Counted from the first letter of the stretch, positions 8,060 to 16,283 are shown. The stretch: 64,000 bases of DNA from Sulfolobaceae archaeon (GCA_026627305.1 JAPNVD010000030.1:30759-94758); one strand, 5' to 3'. Numbers and translations are program-made. Notes: a model not told the origin generated them from the sequence alone.

Positions 8060-8896
8060 ATGCATGAGTATGTTTTAAAAAAGATGATGGTAGATTTTGA
8101 GCTGGTAACAAACTATATTGTTGAGAGGCTAAGAGAGTATTTAGAGTTCAGTGCTAAAAAGGGAGGTGTAGTAGGAGTTAGCGGAGGGATAGATTCTGCT
8201 GTAACTGCAGCTCTCTTGGCTAGGGCAACTAATAATTATTTCTTTCTCATAATGCCCTCATCCACCACTCCTAAAAAGGACATAGATGATGCGTTAGGGC
8301 TTATTAAGATGTTAGGTGCCGAAGATAAGTATGCCTATATCGATATTGATGAAATAGTTAACAACATAGCCTCCCAAGTTAAGACTAATGATCACTATGT
8401 TATAGGTAATATAAAAGCCCGTGTAAGAATGGTGTTGCTTTATGGCTATGCTCAAAAATTAGGCTACTTAGTTATAGGGACTGGTGATAAGAGTGAACTA
8501 CTTTTAGGGTACTTTACTAAATATGGGGATGGTGGCGTCGATGTTTTGCCGATAGGAGACCTTTATAAGACTCAAGTAAGGATGTTAGGGAGGTATTTAG
8601 GTTTACCAGAGGATATAGTTACAAAACCTAGTTCTCCAGCGTTATGGGAGGGTCAGACTGCTGAAGGAGAGATAGGAGTAGATTATGATACTATCGATTC
8701 AATACTATATCTAAGGTTTGATGAAATGAGAACCCCTGAAGAAGTGGCTAACTTTCTAGGAATAAATATAGATATTGTTAGAAAAATCGAGAACATGGTG
8801 AGATTTTCTCAACATAAAAGATTAGCTCCTGAGATTTTTAGGTTAAGCGGAAGAGCTATAAACTCGGATTGGAGGTATCCAAGACAATGGGGATAA
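8060..8896 (+). CDS. nadE: NAD synthetase, ammonia-type
   Basis: 278 residues, the size of the stand-alone synthetase domain. The PP-loop SGGIDSA (residues 41-47) binds ATP, and GTGDKSE and PSPALW-like (PSSPALWEGQTAEGE) regions match NadE. It adenylates nicotinate adenine dinucleotide and amidates it to NAD. There is no fused glutaminase domain; instead a nitrilase-fold gene overlaps the end of this gene by 10 bases. An inner start at residue 9 or 10 (MMVDFE) would also fit the family. Together with the NAD kinase-like gene at the left edge, this gives two NAD(P) steps in 9 kb. Confidence 0.93.
   Translation: MHEYVLKKMMVDFELVTNYIVERLREYLEFSAKKGGVVGVSGGIDSAVTAALLARATNNYFFLIMPSSTTPKKDIDDALGLIKMLGAEDKYAYIDIDEIVNNIASQVKTNDHYVIGNIKARVRMVLLYGYAQKLGYLVIGTGDKSELLLGYFTKYGDGGVDVLPIGDLYKTQVRMLGRYLGLPEDIVTKPSSPALWEGQTAEGEIGVDYDTIDSILYLRFDEMRTPEEVANFLGINIDIVRKIENMVRFSQHKRLAPEIFRLSGRAINSDWRYPRQWG
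8870..8875 (+). promoter_or_regulatory. Ribosome binding site GGAGGT for the nitrilase gene
   Basis: GGAGGT lies inside the nadE coding end, 11 bases before ATG 8887. It is a strong match to the archaeal anti-Shine-Dalgarno sequence and decides the start: the ORF-track start (TTG 8869) would place the site inside the gene. Confidence 0.75.
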
Positions 8897-9696
8897 AAGT
8901 AGAACTTGCCCAGATTAAACCTAAACTTGGAGATATAAATTATAATTTAGAGAAGCATATTGCAATACTTTCTACCTCAAGCGCAGATTGTGTGATCTTT
9001 CCAGAGCTTTCGTTGACCGGTTATGTACTTAGAGACCTTGCTTTTGAAGTATTTAGGGAAAGCGAGAAGGCTATAAACAAAATAGCTGAAGTGGCCAAAT
9101 GTGCAGTATTTGGTACTGTAAAGGAAGTCAGGACAGGAATATTGAGGAATACTGCGGTAGTAAGTATAAATGGTAAAGTAGACTATGTTTATAAGTTCTA
9201 TTTACCCACCTATGGTCTATTTGAAGAGAGGAGGTACTTTCAGCCAGGAGATCCACTAAAGGATCTAAAAGTGTTTGAGATAAATGGGATGAGGTTTGGA
9301 GTTGTAATATGTGAAGATGGTTGGCATCCTGAGCCTATAGAAGCTTTAGCGATGATGGGGGCGGATACAATTTTTATTCCTGCAGCATCGCCGTTAAGAA
9401 GGTTAGATAGAAGATTATTAATTCAAGATAACTGGGAGGCATTGGTAAAAGCGCATTCATTAATGTATGGTATATGGACAGCGTTTACTAATGCTGTAGG
9501 CAGCCAGGAAGAGGAGTTCTTCTGGGGTGGGTCTATGATAAGTAATCCTAGAGGTGAAATAGTGGCTAGAGCTAAATTATTTGAGGAAGATAGGATATCG
9601 TATTATCTAAATGAAGAAGATATAAGGATTGCTAGATTCTTCAGCAGTTTTAGAGATCATAACAATGATTTTCATAAGATATTATCCAACATATAA
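8887..9696 (+). CDS. Nitrilase-superfamily amidohydrolase, possible glutaminase partner of NadE
   Basis: A 269-residue carbon-nitrogen hydrolase with the Glu-Lys-Cys triad at Glu40 (FPELSLTGY), Lys103 (YKFYLP) and Cys142 (VICEDGW). The YKxYLPTYGxFEErRyF stretch is close to the amidase domain of glutamine-dependent NAD synthetases. It overlaps nadE by 10 bases with its own ribosome site. The simplest reading is a split glutamine-dependent NAD synthetase: this subunit would release ammonia from glutamine for NadE. Domain order is the reverse of the fused bacterial enzyme. Another amide substrate remains possible. Confidence 0.85.
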   Translation: MGIKVELAQIKPKLGDINYNLEKHIAILSTSSADCVIFPELSLTGYVLRDLAFEVFRESEKAINKIAEVAKCAVFGTVKEVRTGILRNTAVVSINGKVDYVYKFYLPTYGLFEERRYFQPGDPLKDLKVFEINGMRFGVVICEDGWHPEPIEALAMMGADTIFIPAASPLRRLDRRLLIQDNWEALVKAHSLMYGIWTAFTNAVGSQEEEFFWGGSMISNPRGEIVARAKLFEEDRISYYLNEEDIRIARFFSSFRDHNNDFHKILSNI

Positions 9697-9706
9697 CTTT
9701 TTATAA
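9697..9706 (+). promoter_or_regulatory. TATA box for the small membrane protein at 9733
   Basis: CTTTTTATAA is centred about 31 bases before ATG 9733, overlapping the region just after the nitrilase stop. Position and base composition fit a Sulfolobales promoter with a leaderless or near-leaderless start. Confidence 0.55.
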
Positions 9707-9732
9707 GCTTTAGATAAATTATTTATGATAGA

Positions 9733-10020
9733 ATGTTACAAGAACGCTTTGATTTCGCTATACTGCTTATCTTGTTGTTATTAATATTTCTGATCTTATC
9801 AATTATTAACCCAGTCTTTATATTTGGTGCTATAGGATTATATTTTGTAACAGGATATTTATATAATAGAGACTCAAAATTATTAATTCCAATTGGATTA
9901 CTTTTGTTTTTATCTTACTTTTTAAGAGGATTTATGTTTTACTTATCAATCAGTTTATTAATTGTTTTGTATGGAATAATACTTTTTAGAATTATGTTTA
10001 GGTATTACTTTATTCGATAA
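9733..10020 (+). CDS. Small membrane protein, three to four helices, unknown
   Basis: 95 residues, almost entirely Ile/Leu/Phe-rich hydrophobic segments separated by short charged turns (YNRDSK, LRG). No recognisable family. It has its own TATA box and is followed after 39 bases by an even smaller hydrophobic ORF. Predicted location is the cytoplasmic membrane. It may simply be a lineage-specific small membrane protein; no function can be assigned. Confidence 0.6.
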   Translation: MLQERFDFAILLILLLLIFLILSIINPVFIFGAIGLYFVTGYLYNRDSKLLIPIGLLLFLSYFLRGFMFYLSISLLIVLYGIILFRIMFRYYFIR

Positions 10021-10059
10021 ATATTAATTAAATATATATTTACATACGCAATATGTCAT

Positions 10060-10176
10060 ATGTATAGAATAATTAATGTTCTATTGATATTAAACCTAAT
10101 ATTTTCTATCACTCTATCTAATTTATTCCTAATTCCTTTAACATTAATTGTAATAAAAAGAGTTTTCATGAAGTGA
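10060..10176 (+). CDS. Possible 38-residue single-helix membrane peptide
   Basis: ATG 10060 opens a 38-residue frame (MYRIINVLLILNLIF then a second hydrophobic stretch ending in VIKRVFMK), too short for the ORF track. It follows the 95-residue membrane protein and has the positive C-terminal end of a single-pass membrane peptide. No ribosome site is visible. AT-rich DNA easily yields such frames, so this is tentative. Confidence 0.25.
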   Translation: MYRIINVLLILNLIFSITLSNLFLIPLTLIVIKRVFMK

Positions 10177-10240
10177 GAAGTAGAATTTTTGTAATTGAAA
10201 AATCATTAGGTCTAAATCTATCTTAGGCTGAATTTATCAT

Positions 10241-10501
10241 ATGCTTAGGAAATTAGATGAAATAATCGCCTCTAAAGGATGGGATACTAGAAGAAAGATT
10301 TTAGAAGAGCTATCAAAGAAGCCATCTACTGCTTATGAGCTCGCTAAGAAACTAAACATGAACTATTCAACAATAAGGTATCACTTAGAACTTCTCGAAA
10401 GAGCTGGACTTGTTACAGCTGATAAAGGAAACAGATACGTTTACAAGATTACTAAAAACGTTCAGTTCCTACTAAATGATAATGTTTTCTACAAGCGATA
10501 A
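10241..10501 (+). CDS. Winged-helix (ArsR-like) transcription regulator
   Basis: 86 residues that are nearly all winged helix: DTRRKILEEL, then SKKPSTAYELAKKLNMNYSTIRYHLELLERAGLV (recognition helix around STIRYHL) and a short wing. It has no ligand-binding domain or Cys residues, so it probably does not sense metals in the ArsR way. It precedes the LysO-like exporter gene by 32 bases on the same strand, so it may control that gene. Confidence 0.8.
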   Translation: MLRKLDEIIASKGWDTRRKILEELSKKPSTAYELAKKLNMNYSTIRYHLELLERAGLVTADKGNRYVYKITKNVQFLLNDNVFYKR

Positions 10502-10533
10502 GATTATTAATTTTTATATTAGAAAATAGATAT

Positions 10534-11418
10534 GTGTTTTATATAGATAGTGTAATTTTTATCGGATTATATGTATCGGGTATATTAGTTGGAAAGAACA
10601 GATATGTTAAAGTTGCTGGCGATTATTTTCAATACGTAGTGTTTTCGTTGATATTCATAATGGCTATGTGGGCTGGATATAGTTTATCTACATCGTCTTT
10701 AGCTAGTTTAGCTTTATTTTCATTAATATATTCTATAATCATAATATTTACAACTTACATTATTGGTATAGCTCTCAACTTCTCTCTTACTTTCAGAAAT
10801 TATAAAGTCGAGAAAGTAAAGACGCAGTTTCAATGGAAATATCTATTAGTTTTCATCTTAGGTTTAGTGGCAGGAGTAAGTAAACTGAATTTGCCTTACG
10901 ATCTATTAATACAATATATGTTGTATATCTTAGCTTTTGTAGCCGGTGTCAGTATAAGAGGATTTTTAACAAAAGAGATCCTATTAAAATCGTTGACTTC
11001 AAGTATCTATTCTGTAGTTATTGCCTTTTCAGGTGCAGTAGTAGCTTCAGTCCTATTATATTTTTTAGGACTAAGACCCTTTCAACTGTCTCTAGGCGTG
11101 TCAATAGCTAATGGATGGTATAGCTTTGCTGGACCCTTTTTAGGATTATACTATGGTTCTTCGGCAGGTGTAATTGGTTTTTTAACTAATTTCTTGAGAG
11201 AGCAATTAACCTTCATAATTGTACCTACACTTGCTCGAATTCTTCCATTGCCTGAACCGTTAATTGCAATAGGAGGTGCGACGTCTATGGATACTACATT
11301 AGGAGTATATATGGGTGTTTTAAATAGCAAAAAAGATTCAATTACTGCAATAGTAAGTGGCGTTATAATTACAATTCTAGTTCCCATTGTTTTACCTATA
11401 AGTGTGATTTTTAAGTGA
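10534..11418 (+). CDS. LysO-like lysine exporter (DUF340 family)
   Basis: 294 residues with about eight membrane helices. The two conserved motifs of the LysO/YbjE family are present: SIANGWYSFAGP and GGATSMDTTL. E. coli LysO exports lysine and thialysine; the archaeal substrate is not tested here. The start is GTG. The stop codon TGA is part of the C box of a guide RNA that begins at the end of the gene. An upstream HTH gene and a downstream PadR gene are candidate regulators. Confidence 0.8.
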   Translation: MFYIDSVIFIGLYVSGILVGKNRYVKVAGDYFQYVVFSLIFIMAMWAGYSLSTSSLASLALFSLIYSIIIIFTTYIIGIALNFSLTFRNYKVEKVKTQFQWKYLLVFILGLVAGVSKLNLPYDLLIQYMLYILAFVAGVSIRGFLTKEILLKSLTSSIYSVVIAFSGAVVASVLLYFLGLRPFQLSLGVSIANGWYSFAGPFLGLYYGSSAGVIGFLTNFLREQLTFIIVPTLARILPLPEPLIAIGGATSMDTTLGVYMGVLNSKKDSITAIVSGVIITILVPIVLPISVIFK

Positions 11419-11464
11419 TGATAAAAAGGGACTGAATTTATGATGAATGCACGTCAGTCTGATT
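11413..11464 (+). ncRNA. C/D box guide RNA overlapping the LysO stop codon
   Basis: Boxes in the right order: C box GTGATGA (11415-11421), D' box CTGA (11432-11435), C' box ATGATGA (11440-11446), D box CTGA (11459-11462). Guides are 10 bases (TAAAAAGGGA) and 12 bases (ATGCACGTCAGT), the spacing typical of archaeal 2'-O-methylation guides. By the D+5 rule the D guide would mark the A at position 5 of ACUGACGUGCAU in its target, which I could not locate. The C box contains the TGA stop of the exporter gene. RNA ends are estimated. Confidence 0.8.
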
Positions 11465-11498
11465 TATTAGATAATTCTTATATGTCTTTTAATATAGC

Positions 11499-11849
11499 AT
11501 GAAAGAGGAAAAAAGGAGATTTTCAGTTATAGGTGGTTTATTACCAGTCTTAGTAGCGTATTTGCTGTATAGATATGGTGATATGTATGGATACGAGATT
11601 AAGAAGAGAATTGAAGAGCGATATCCTAAGAAGCTACCTCAAGGTATGATATATGTGGTTCTTAAGAGGTTAACAAATAGTGGAATTATATTAAGCTATG
11701 AAAAGGATGGTAAAAAATATTATAAGCTAACTGAAAATGGGAAGGAGTTTTTGGTGTATCATTTAATTGTACTCTCAAATGCAAAATCAATTATTGAAGA
11801 AATCTTAAATTACTTTTCAGAGGAAGGATCAAAAAGCCATAATTCATAA
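11499..11849 (+). CDS. PadR-family transcription regulator
   Basis: 116 residues with the PadR winged helix: YGDMYGYEIKKRIEERYP, GMIYVVLKRLTNSGII and a Lys/Tyr-rich wing (KDGKKYYKLTENGKEFL). PadR proteins act as dimers through a C-terminal helix, which is short here. A TATA-like ATTCTTATAT lies about 21 bases before the ATG. It precedes the TldE-like gene by 29 bases; the target is unknown. A second, unrelated-looking PadR gene lies near the right end of the window. Confidence 0.85.
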   Translation: MKEEKRRFSVIGGLLPVLVAYLLYRYGDMYGYEIKKRIEERYPKKLPQGMIYVVLKRLTNSGIILSYEKDGKKYYKLTENGKEFLVYHLIVLSNAKSIIEEILNYFSEEGSKSHNS

Positions 11850-11878
11850 ATCTGAGTGGTATTATTAAGTATAATACT

Positions 11879-12988
11879 GTGGTAGACGTATTATATAATG
11901 ACGTTTTTTCTGAAGAGATTGAGGAATGGTTTGCGAGTAATGTGAACGGATATCAGTTGTATCTCACATCTACTAAAAATAGGCTAAATAGGGTACTCAC
12001 TACTAGCGGTTGGTTCGTTTCTTCATTGCAGCTAATTGCTAGTTCATCTGTTCCTAGGAAACTAGAAAAGGAATTTGAAACGTGTGAAACATTCAAATTT
12101 GAAGGTATAAATGAATGGGATAAAGCATCACAGGTCTTGTCAGATCTCCTCAACAAATATCAACAGCTTACCGTTAAATCAAGAAAAATAAGGAGAGAGA
12201 TCAGGAGCAAGGATTTTACGTGTACTGAAGAAAAAATTATACATATAGTCGAATTGAATGATATAAAATACGGTTTTATGGGAACCTTCAGCGAACTAAA
12301 GGATGTCGTGGATTATTTAAGTAAGTTAATGCCAACTCATAGGTTTGTATCATTACCTAAAAGGATTTGGAATCTCTCAAATAGGGTAACTGGAATATTA
12401 AGTCCAGAAGTTGTAGCTCATGTATTCAGCTTTTTCGTAAAGGAATTTTTAAACGGCAATAACCCAAGGGTGAAACTAGAAGAGAAAGTCTTGCCAGAAA
12501 TTAATTTATTTGATGATCCATCATATAAGTGGTCTCCTTCATTTTCCGTTTTTGATGATGAAGGTGTAAAAACCGAGAGAAAGGAATTAATAGGGGATGG
12601 GTTCGTAACAAACTATTTAGGCACTATTTTCTCGAAATATGGTAAACCTGGTAATGCTAGGGGCTATTTACCTTTACCTGATTATTTTACTCTAGTATTA
12701 AACGGTGGGGATTGGAAATTGGACGAGTTAATAGAGGATACAAAGGAAGGAGTATTAGTAAATGGAGTGAAGAGAACCGAACTTGTTGATGGTAGTGTTA
12801 GGATAATGCCGAAAGTTGTTAAAACACTGAAAGGTGAGGAAATAAAAGTGAGGGAAATTGCAATACCTTTTCAGGAACTTCTAAGCTTAAACGGTGCTAC
12901 TAAGGATTTATTAAGTACAATTGTTGATGAGAGTCATGGTGCTGTTGTACCTTACATTAGAATTCCTATCAGATTAATGATGTATTAA
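11879..12988 (+). CDS. TldE/PmbA-like protein, unpaired
   Basis: 369 residues from GTG. The C-terminal half carries the TldD/PmbA signature: LSPEVVAHVFSFFVKEFL, then NLFDDPSYKWSPSFSVFDDEGVKTE and an ISDG-like GDGFVTNYLGT. No HExxxH is present, so it would be the non-metal (TldE-type) subunit. Normally TldD and TldE form a peptidase heterodimer that trims unfolded peptides; here no TldD is adjacent. The N-terminal half is diverged. It may pair with a TldD coded elsewhere or act differently. Confidence 0.72.
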   Translation: MVDVLYNDVFSEEIEEWFASNVNGYQLYLTSTKNRLNRVLTTSGWFVSSLQLIASSSVPRKLEKEFETCETFKFEGINEWDKASQVLSDLLNKYQQLTVKSRKIRREIRSKDFTCTEEKIIHIVELNDIKYGFMGTFSELKDVVDYLSKLMPTHRFVSLPKRIWNLSNRVTGILSPEVVAHVFSFFVKEFLNGNNPRVKLEEKVLPEINLFDDPSYKWSPSFSVFDDEGVKTERKELIGDGFVTNYLGTIFSKYGKPGNARGYLPLPDYFTLVLNGGDWKLDELIEDTKEGVLVNGVKRTELVDGSVRIMPKVVKTLKGEEIKVREIAIPFQELLSLNGATKDLLSTIVDESHGAVVPYIRIPIRLMMY

Positions 12989-13041
12989 TCGTTAAAGCTA
13001 ATTTTAAAGGTTTTAAATGAGAGCATGTATAATAGCGGTAA

Positions 13042-13096
13042 TAATGATGAACGCGCCCTTATCTGATTGTTGTGAAGAGGGTCAGAGATCCTGAAT
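13042..13096 (+). ncRNA. C/D box guide RNA in the leader of the gene at 13107
   Basis: C box ATGATGA (13044-13050), a 12-base guide ACGCGCCCTTAT, D' box CTGA (13063-13066), C' box GTGAAGA (13072-13078, one change from consensus), a second 12-base guide GGGTCAGAGATC, D box CTGA (13091-13094). Both guides have the canonical 12-base spacing. By the D+5 rule they would mark a G in AUAAGGGCGCGU and a U in GAUCUCUGACCC. The D box ends directly before ATG 13095. RNA ends are estimated; targets were not searched. Confidence 0.85.
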
Positions 13097-13106
13097 GGTG
13101 ACAAGC

Positions 13107-13925
13107 ATGGATTTTATAGGATTAGCTGAAAATATGGGAATTGACAGAAATGCCGCAATAACCGTCTACAAAAGATTAAATGGTGGTTATTTTATAAAGA
13201 TGTATTATTCAAGAATTCCAATGTTATATTCTTTACACGATTGGCCTAATTTGTACCTTAGAGTTTCAAAATACTATCCCATATTTGCTAAGCCGCAATA
13301 TAATGAAGCTTTTGTATTGATGGTTTACTTAGATGTTTATAGTATATACGGAATGTCTGCAGGTGTTCTGAATTCTGAAATACCATTCAATTTAATAATT
13401 AATGAAATCTCGTTTATCTTTAAGAATGTAGAAAATTATGCAAATCAAAATAAGATATTTCCATATCCTCAGGATTTATCTTCTATAAATATAACTAAGG
13501 ATTTTGATAGTTTTGTTAGAGATCTTATTAATAAGAGAATGCAGGAAATAAATACTGATATAGAGGTAGTATTAAATGATTTAGCTTACGATAGCGATCT
13601 GATGTCAGAAATCAAGGCTAAATATCCTTGGGCTAAGACGATAACTAGGGATAAAGCATTAAGAGCTATATCTTTAGCTAAAAAACTAGATGATTTCTTG
13701 ACTAAATACATGGATAAAATGGCTTTTCTAGTAGCTGGTACAACAAAGTATTTTGACGAGCTTGTTATAACGCAAGGGTTATACTCAGCAATAACCAAGA
13801 TAAACGAGGAATATAAAGCACTACAAGAGGGTAAAGTAAAAGAAGAGAATATTGCATTAAGTTCCTTTTATTCTAGACTTATGGAGATAATAGATAAGGT
13901 AAAGAACGAGGGTAAATATTTTTAA
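13107..13925 (+). CDS. Unknown protein, alpha-helical C-terminal half
   Basis: 272 residues. The ORF track starts at ATG 13095, but GGTGA at 13097-13101 is a good ribosome site for ATG 13107 and the earlier ATG abuts the guide RNA, so I choose 13107. The N-terminal half has many aromatic residues and mixed strands and helices; the second half is helical with charged repeats (LDDFLTKYMDKMAFL, IMEEIDKVKN-like end). No Cys, no signal peptide, no family I recognise. It converges on the hydroxyacid dehydrogenase gene with overlapping stops. Confidence 0.65.
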   Translation: MDFIGLAENMGIDRNAAITVYKRLNGGYFIKMYYSRIPMLYSLHDWPNLYLRVSKYYPIFAKPQYNEAFVLMVYLDVYSIYGMSAGVLNSEIPFNLIINEISFIFKNVENYANQNKIFPYPQDLSSINITKDFDSFVRDLINKRMQEINTDIEVVLNDLAYDSDLMSEIKAKYPWAKTITRDKALRAISLAKKLDDFLTKYMDKMAFLVAGTTKYFDELVITQGLYSAITKINEEYKALQEGKVKEENIALSSFYSRLMEIIDKVKNEGKYF

Positions 13926-14869
13926 ACTTCATATATCATTGGCTTTCCTTCTAAACCTCTCCTAAGGTTTTCTACAGCTATTTCTGCCATTTTATATCTC
14001 GTATCGTATGTAGCGCTCCCAATATGGGGTGTTAAGACTATATTATTAAACTTTAATAATGGGTGGTCTTTACTTATCGGTTCCTCTTCAAAAACATCTA
14101 ACGCTGCCCCAGCTATCCACTTTTCTTCTAAGGCTTTTACTAAGGCTTTTTCATCAACTACTTTTCCTCTAGAACCGTTAATTAAAAAGGCTGTTCTTTT
14201 CATCTTTCTTAACCTTTCTTCATTTATTAAATGATAAGTTGAAGGATTTAGATCCACAGTTAATACTACGAAATCAGACTGTGATAATAGAGTATCTAAG
14301 TCTACATATTCAGCATCTACATCTTCTTTCCTTGTTCTAGAATAGTAAATAACTCTCATGTTAAAGCCTTTAGCCCTCCTAACAAGAGCTCTGCCTATCC
14401 TTCCCATACCTATTATTCCCATTGTTTTCCCATGTATGTCATAGCCTAGTAGGAAATCTGGAGTCCATGGTATCTTCCATTCTCCATTTCTCACTATTCT
14501 ATCTCCTTCAACTATCCTTCTTGCGACAGCCATCATGATTCCAAATATAAGATCGGCAGTGGTCTCTGTTAATACTTCAGGAGTATATCCAATTCTTATT
14601 CCTCTATTCTTAGCATAATTTATATCTATGTGATCATATCCTACGCTAAGGGTACTAATTACCTTTAAATTTGGCGAGCTATCAATTATCTCTTTATCTA
14701 TCTTGTTTGTTAAGGAGACTAATAATCCATCTTTATCACGTGCGTGCTCTATTATCCAATTTTTATCTGGCGGTGTTTCCTTATCCCATAATTCAACTTC
14801 TGCAAACTCTTTAACTTTGTTTACATATTCCTTGAAGAGATTAAAGGTGATAAGAACCTTATATTTCAT
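13922..14869 (-). CDS. 2-hydroxyacid dehydrogenase, glyoxylate/hydroxypyruvate reductase type
   Basis: 315 residues of the D-isomer-specific 2-hydroxyacid dehydrogenase family: nucleotide-binding GMGRIGRALVRR, catalytic Arg in INGSRGKVVDE, Glu in FEEEP and His in TPHIGSAT. The closest group by motif is archaeal glyoxylate reductase (GyaR), which reduces glyoxylate or hydroxypyruvate with NAD(P)H. Arg-Ser after the second strand (YYSRTRK) hints at NADPH use. It is transcribed away from the coiled-coil gene from a shared divergent promoter region. A second family member is at 57.2 kb. Confidence 0.85.
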   Translation of the reverse strand: MKYKVLITFNLFKEYVNKVKEFAEVELWDKETPPDKNWIIEHARDKDGLLVSLTNKIDKEIIDSSPNLKVISTLSVGYDHIDINYAKNRGIRIGYTPEVLTETTADLIFGIMMAVARRIVEGDRIVRNGEWKIPWTPDFLLGYDIHGKTMGIIGMGRIGRALVRRAKGFNMRVIYYSRTRKEDVDAEYVDLDTLLSQSDFVVLTVDLNPSTYHLINEERLRKMKRTAFLINGSRGKVVDEKALVKALEEKWIAGAALDVFEEEPISKDHPLLKFNNIVLTPHIGSATYDTRYKMAEIAVENLRRGLEGKPMIYEV

Positions 14870-14906
14870 AAATACATTTATTTTAAACGGATTTTAACGT
14901 TATCAT
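14870..14906. promoter_or_regulatory. Divergent promoter between dehydrogenase and coiled-coil genes
   Basis: On the + strand TTATTTTAAAC is centred about 25 bases before ATG 14907; on the minus strand CGTTAAAAT is centred about 26 bases before the start at 14869. Both fit leaderless promoters, and the two TATA boxes overlap within 37 bases. Confidence 0.5.
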
Positions 14907-16283
14907 ATGGATTCCAGTAAAGCAAACGTTATACCACTAGTGGTTGATCAATCTTATCACCCATTACCTATAGGCAAACAGTTAACTGTCGCATTGCTCT
15001 CAGCAGATCTAGAAAGAGGGGAAAGCTTTGTAGCTGCTGAATTGATAGGCTGGCCTTTGTTAATAAAGAAGGTCAATGAAGGAAAATACCTAATCTTTGA
15101 TAAGTCAGAGGTATTATTTTCTAAATTTACAAAAAAAGTATATCCAGATCTTTTCAGTATAGCTGAAGATTTGAAGAAGATCGAAAATCTCGATGATTTC
15201 ATTAAGAGATTGGAACAGTTGAGATTAGATGAGATAAAGAGCAGCATAGAAATTAATATACCTTCGCTTATAAACGTAAATCTTTCTTATATAGATAAGC
15301 TAGAATTAGATAAAGAGTTCACAATTGATGAAACTTTACCTGAGAAGCTTACTATGGAAGATATTAAAACATATCTTAACATATTTATGGGATTGTGCAA
15401 TGAGATTAACTCTCTAAAAAGTAACATATCTAATTTCGTAAGTGTTGTAGATTCTGTATATCTTAAGTTTAAGGAAAGGTTAGAGTCCGAAGCTGAAGAA
15501 GTGAAGAAAAAGTATTCTGAAGTAATAGAATATAAAAAATCTGAGATAGCAAAGAAGATTGAAGAGTTAGAGCCTAAACTAGAGCAAGAGTTGAGAGAGA
15601 AATATGATAGCTTTCTAAAAGAACTTATCGATGCTGAAGTAAATCTAAGCAAAATGGAGGTAAGGTATGAGGCTGGACTCGTTGAAGAACCAGAAGTCAA
15701 TGAGTTGAAGAAGAAGGTTGATGAAAAGATTTCACAATTAATTAATATGAGAAAGGACGTAGAAAGCCCTTATTTAAAGATTATGAAGAATGAAAAGGAA
15801 TTTATAAATTCTCAGTTGAACGAGATGAATAACTACTTATCAAACATAAACTCAAAGATCAAACTAGTGTCTGAGGCAATTAAAAAGTTTAAGATGAGAA
15901 TAGATAAAGTAATGCAGGATTTGGATAACACTGAACGCTATTTAAACTCATTCTACAATTCATTTGAGAAGTTTAATGATGACGAAATAGAGATAATAAT
16001 TCCATTTATCGTAATAAGAACTAATAAGAATAGAAACATAGTCATAAAGCCTATGATTTATAAAGGTAAAGCTCAAGGAATGTTAAGTAGATTATTCAAA
16101 AGAACAGATTTATATCTAGAGCATCAGATCAACCTTAGCATATTCTTAAACTATCTTAAGAACTATCAAGATGTTAAAGATAATATAAGGGAAAAATATT
16201 CTCAAGAAATCAATGAAGGTCTTAAGGAAGTTGAAAAAGATGGCTGGAAAAGTAGGGATGATATAAACGAATTTTACTCCTAG
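14907..16283 (+). CDS. Coiled-coil protein of unknown function
   Basis: 458 residues: an N-terminal alpha/beta domain of about 110 residues (IPLVVDQSYHPLPIGKQ, ELIGWPLLIKK), then about 250 residues of charged heptad-like helices (for example EVKKKYSEVIEYKKSEIAKKI), and a C-terminal mixed domain with IIPFIVIRTNKNRNIVIKPM. No ATPase motif, no membrane segment. The architecture could suit a scaffold or cytoskeletal element. It converges on the CCG-domain gene with a 4-base overlap of the ends. I do not recognise the family. Confidence 0.7.
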   Translation: MDSSKANVIPLVVDQSYHPLPIGKQLTVALLSADLERGESFVAAELIGWPLLIKKVNEGKYLIFDKSEVLFSKFTKKVYPDLFSIAEDLKKIENLDDFIKRLEQLRLDEIKSSIEINIPSLINVNLSYIDKLELDKEFTIDETLPEKLTMEDIKTYLNIFMGLCNEINSLKSNISNFVSVVDSVYLKFKERLESEAEEVKKKYSEVIEYKKSEIAKKIEELEPKLEQELREKYDSFLKELIDAEVNLSKMEVRYEAGLVEEPEVNELKKKVDEKISQLINMRKDVESPYLKIMKNEKEFINSQLNEMNNYLSNINSKIKLVSEAIKKFKMRIDKVMQDLDNTERYLNSFYNSFEKFNDDEIEIIIPFIVIRTNKNRNIVIKPMIYKGKAQGMLSRLFKRTDLYLEHQINLSIFLNYLKNYQDVKDNIREKYSQEINEGLKEVEKDGWKSRDDINEFYS

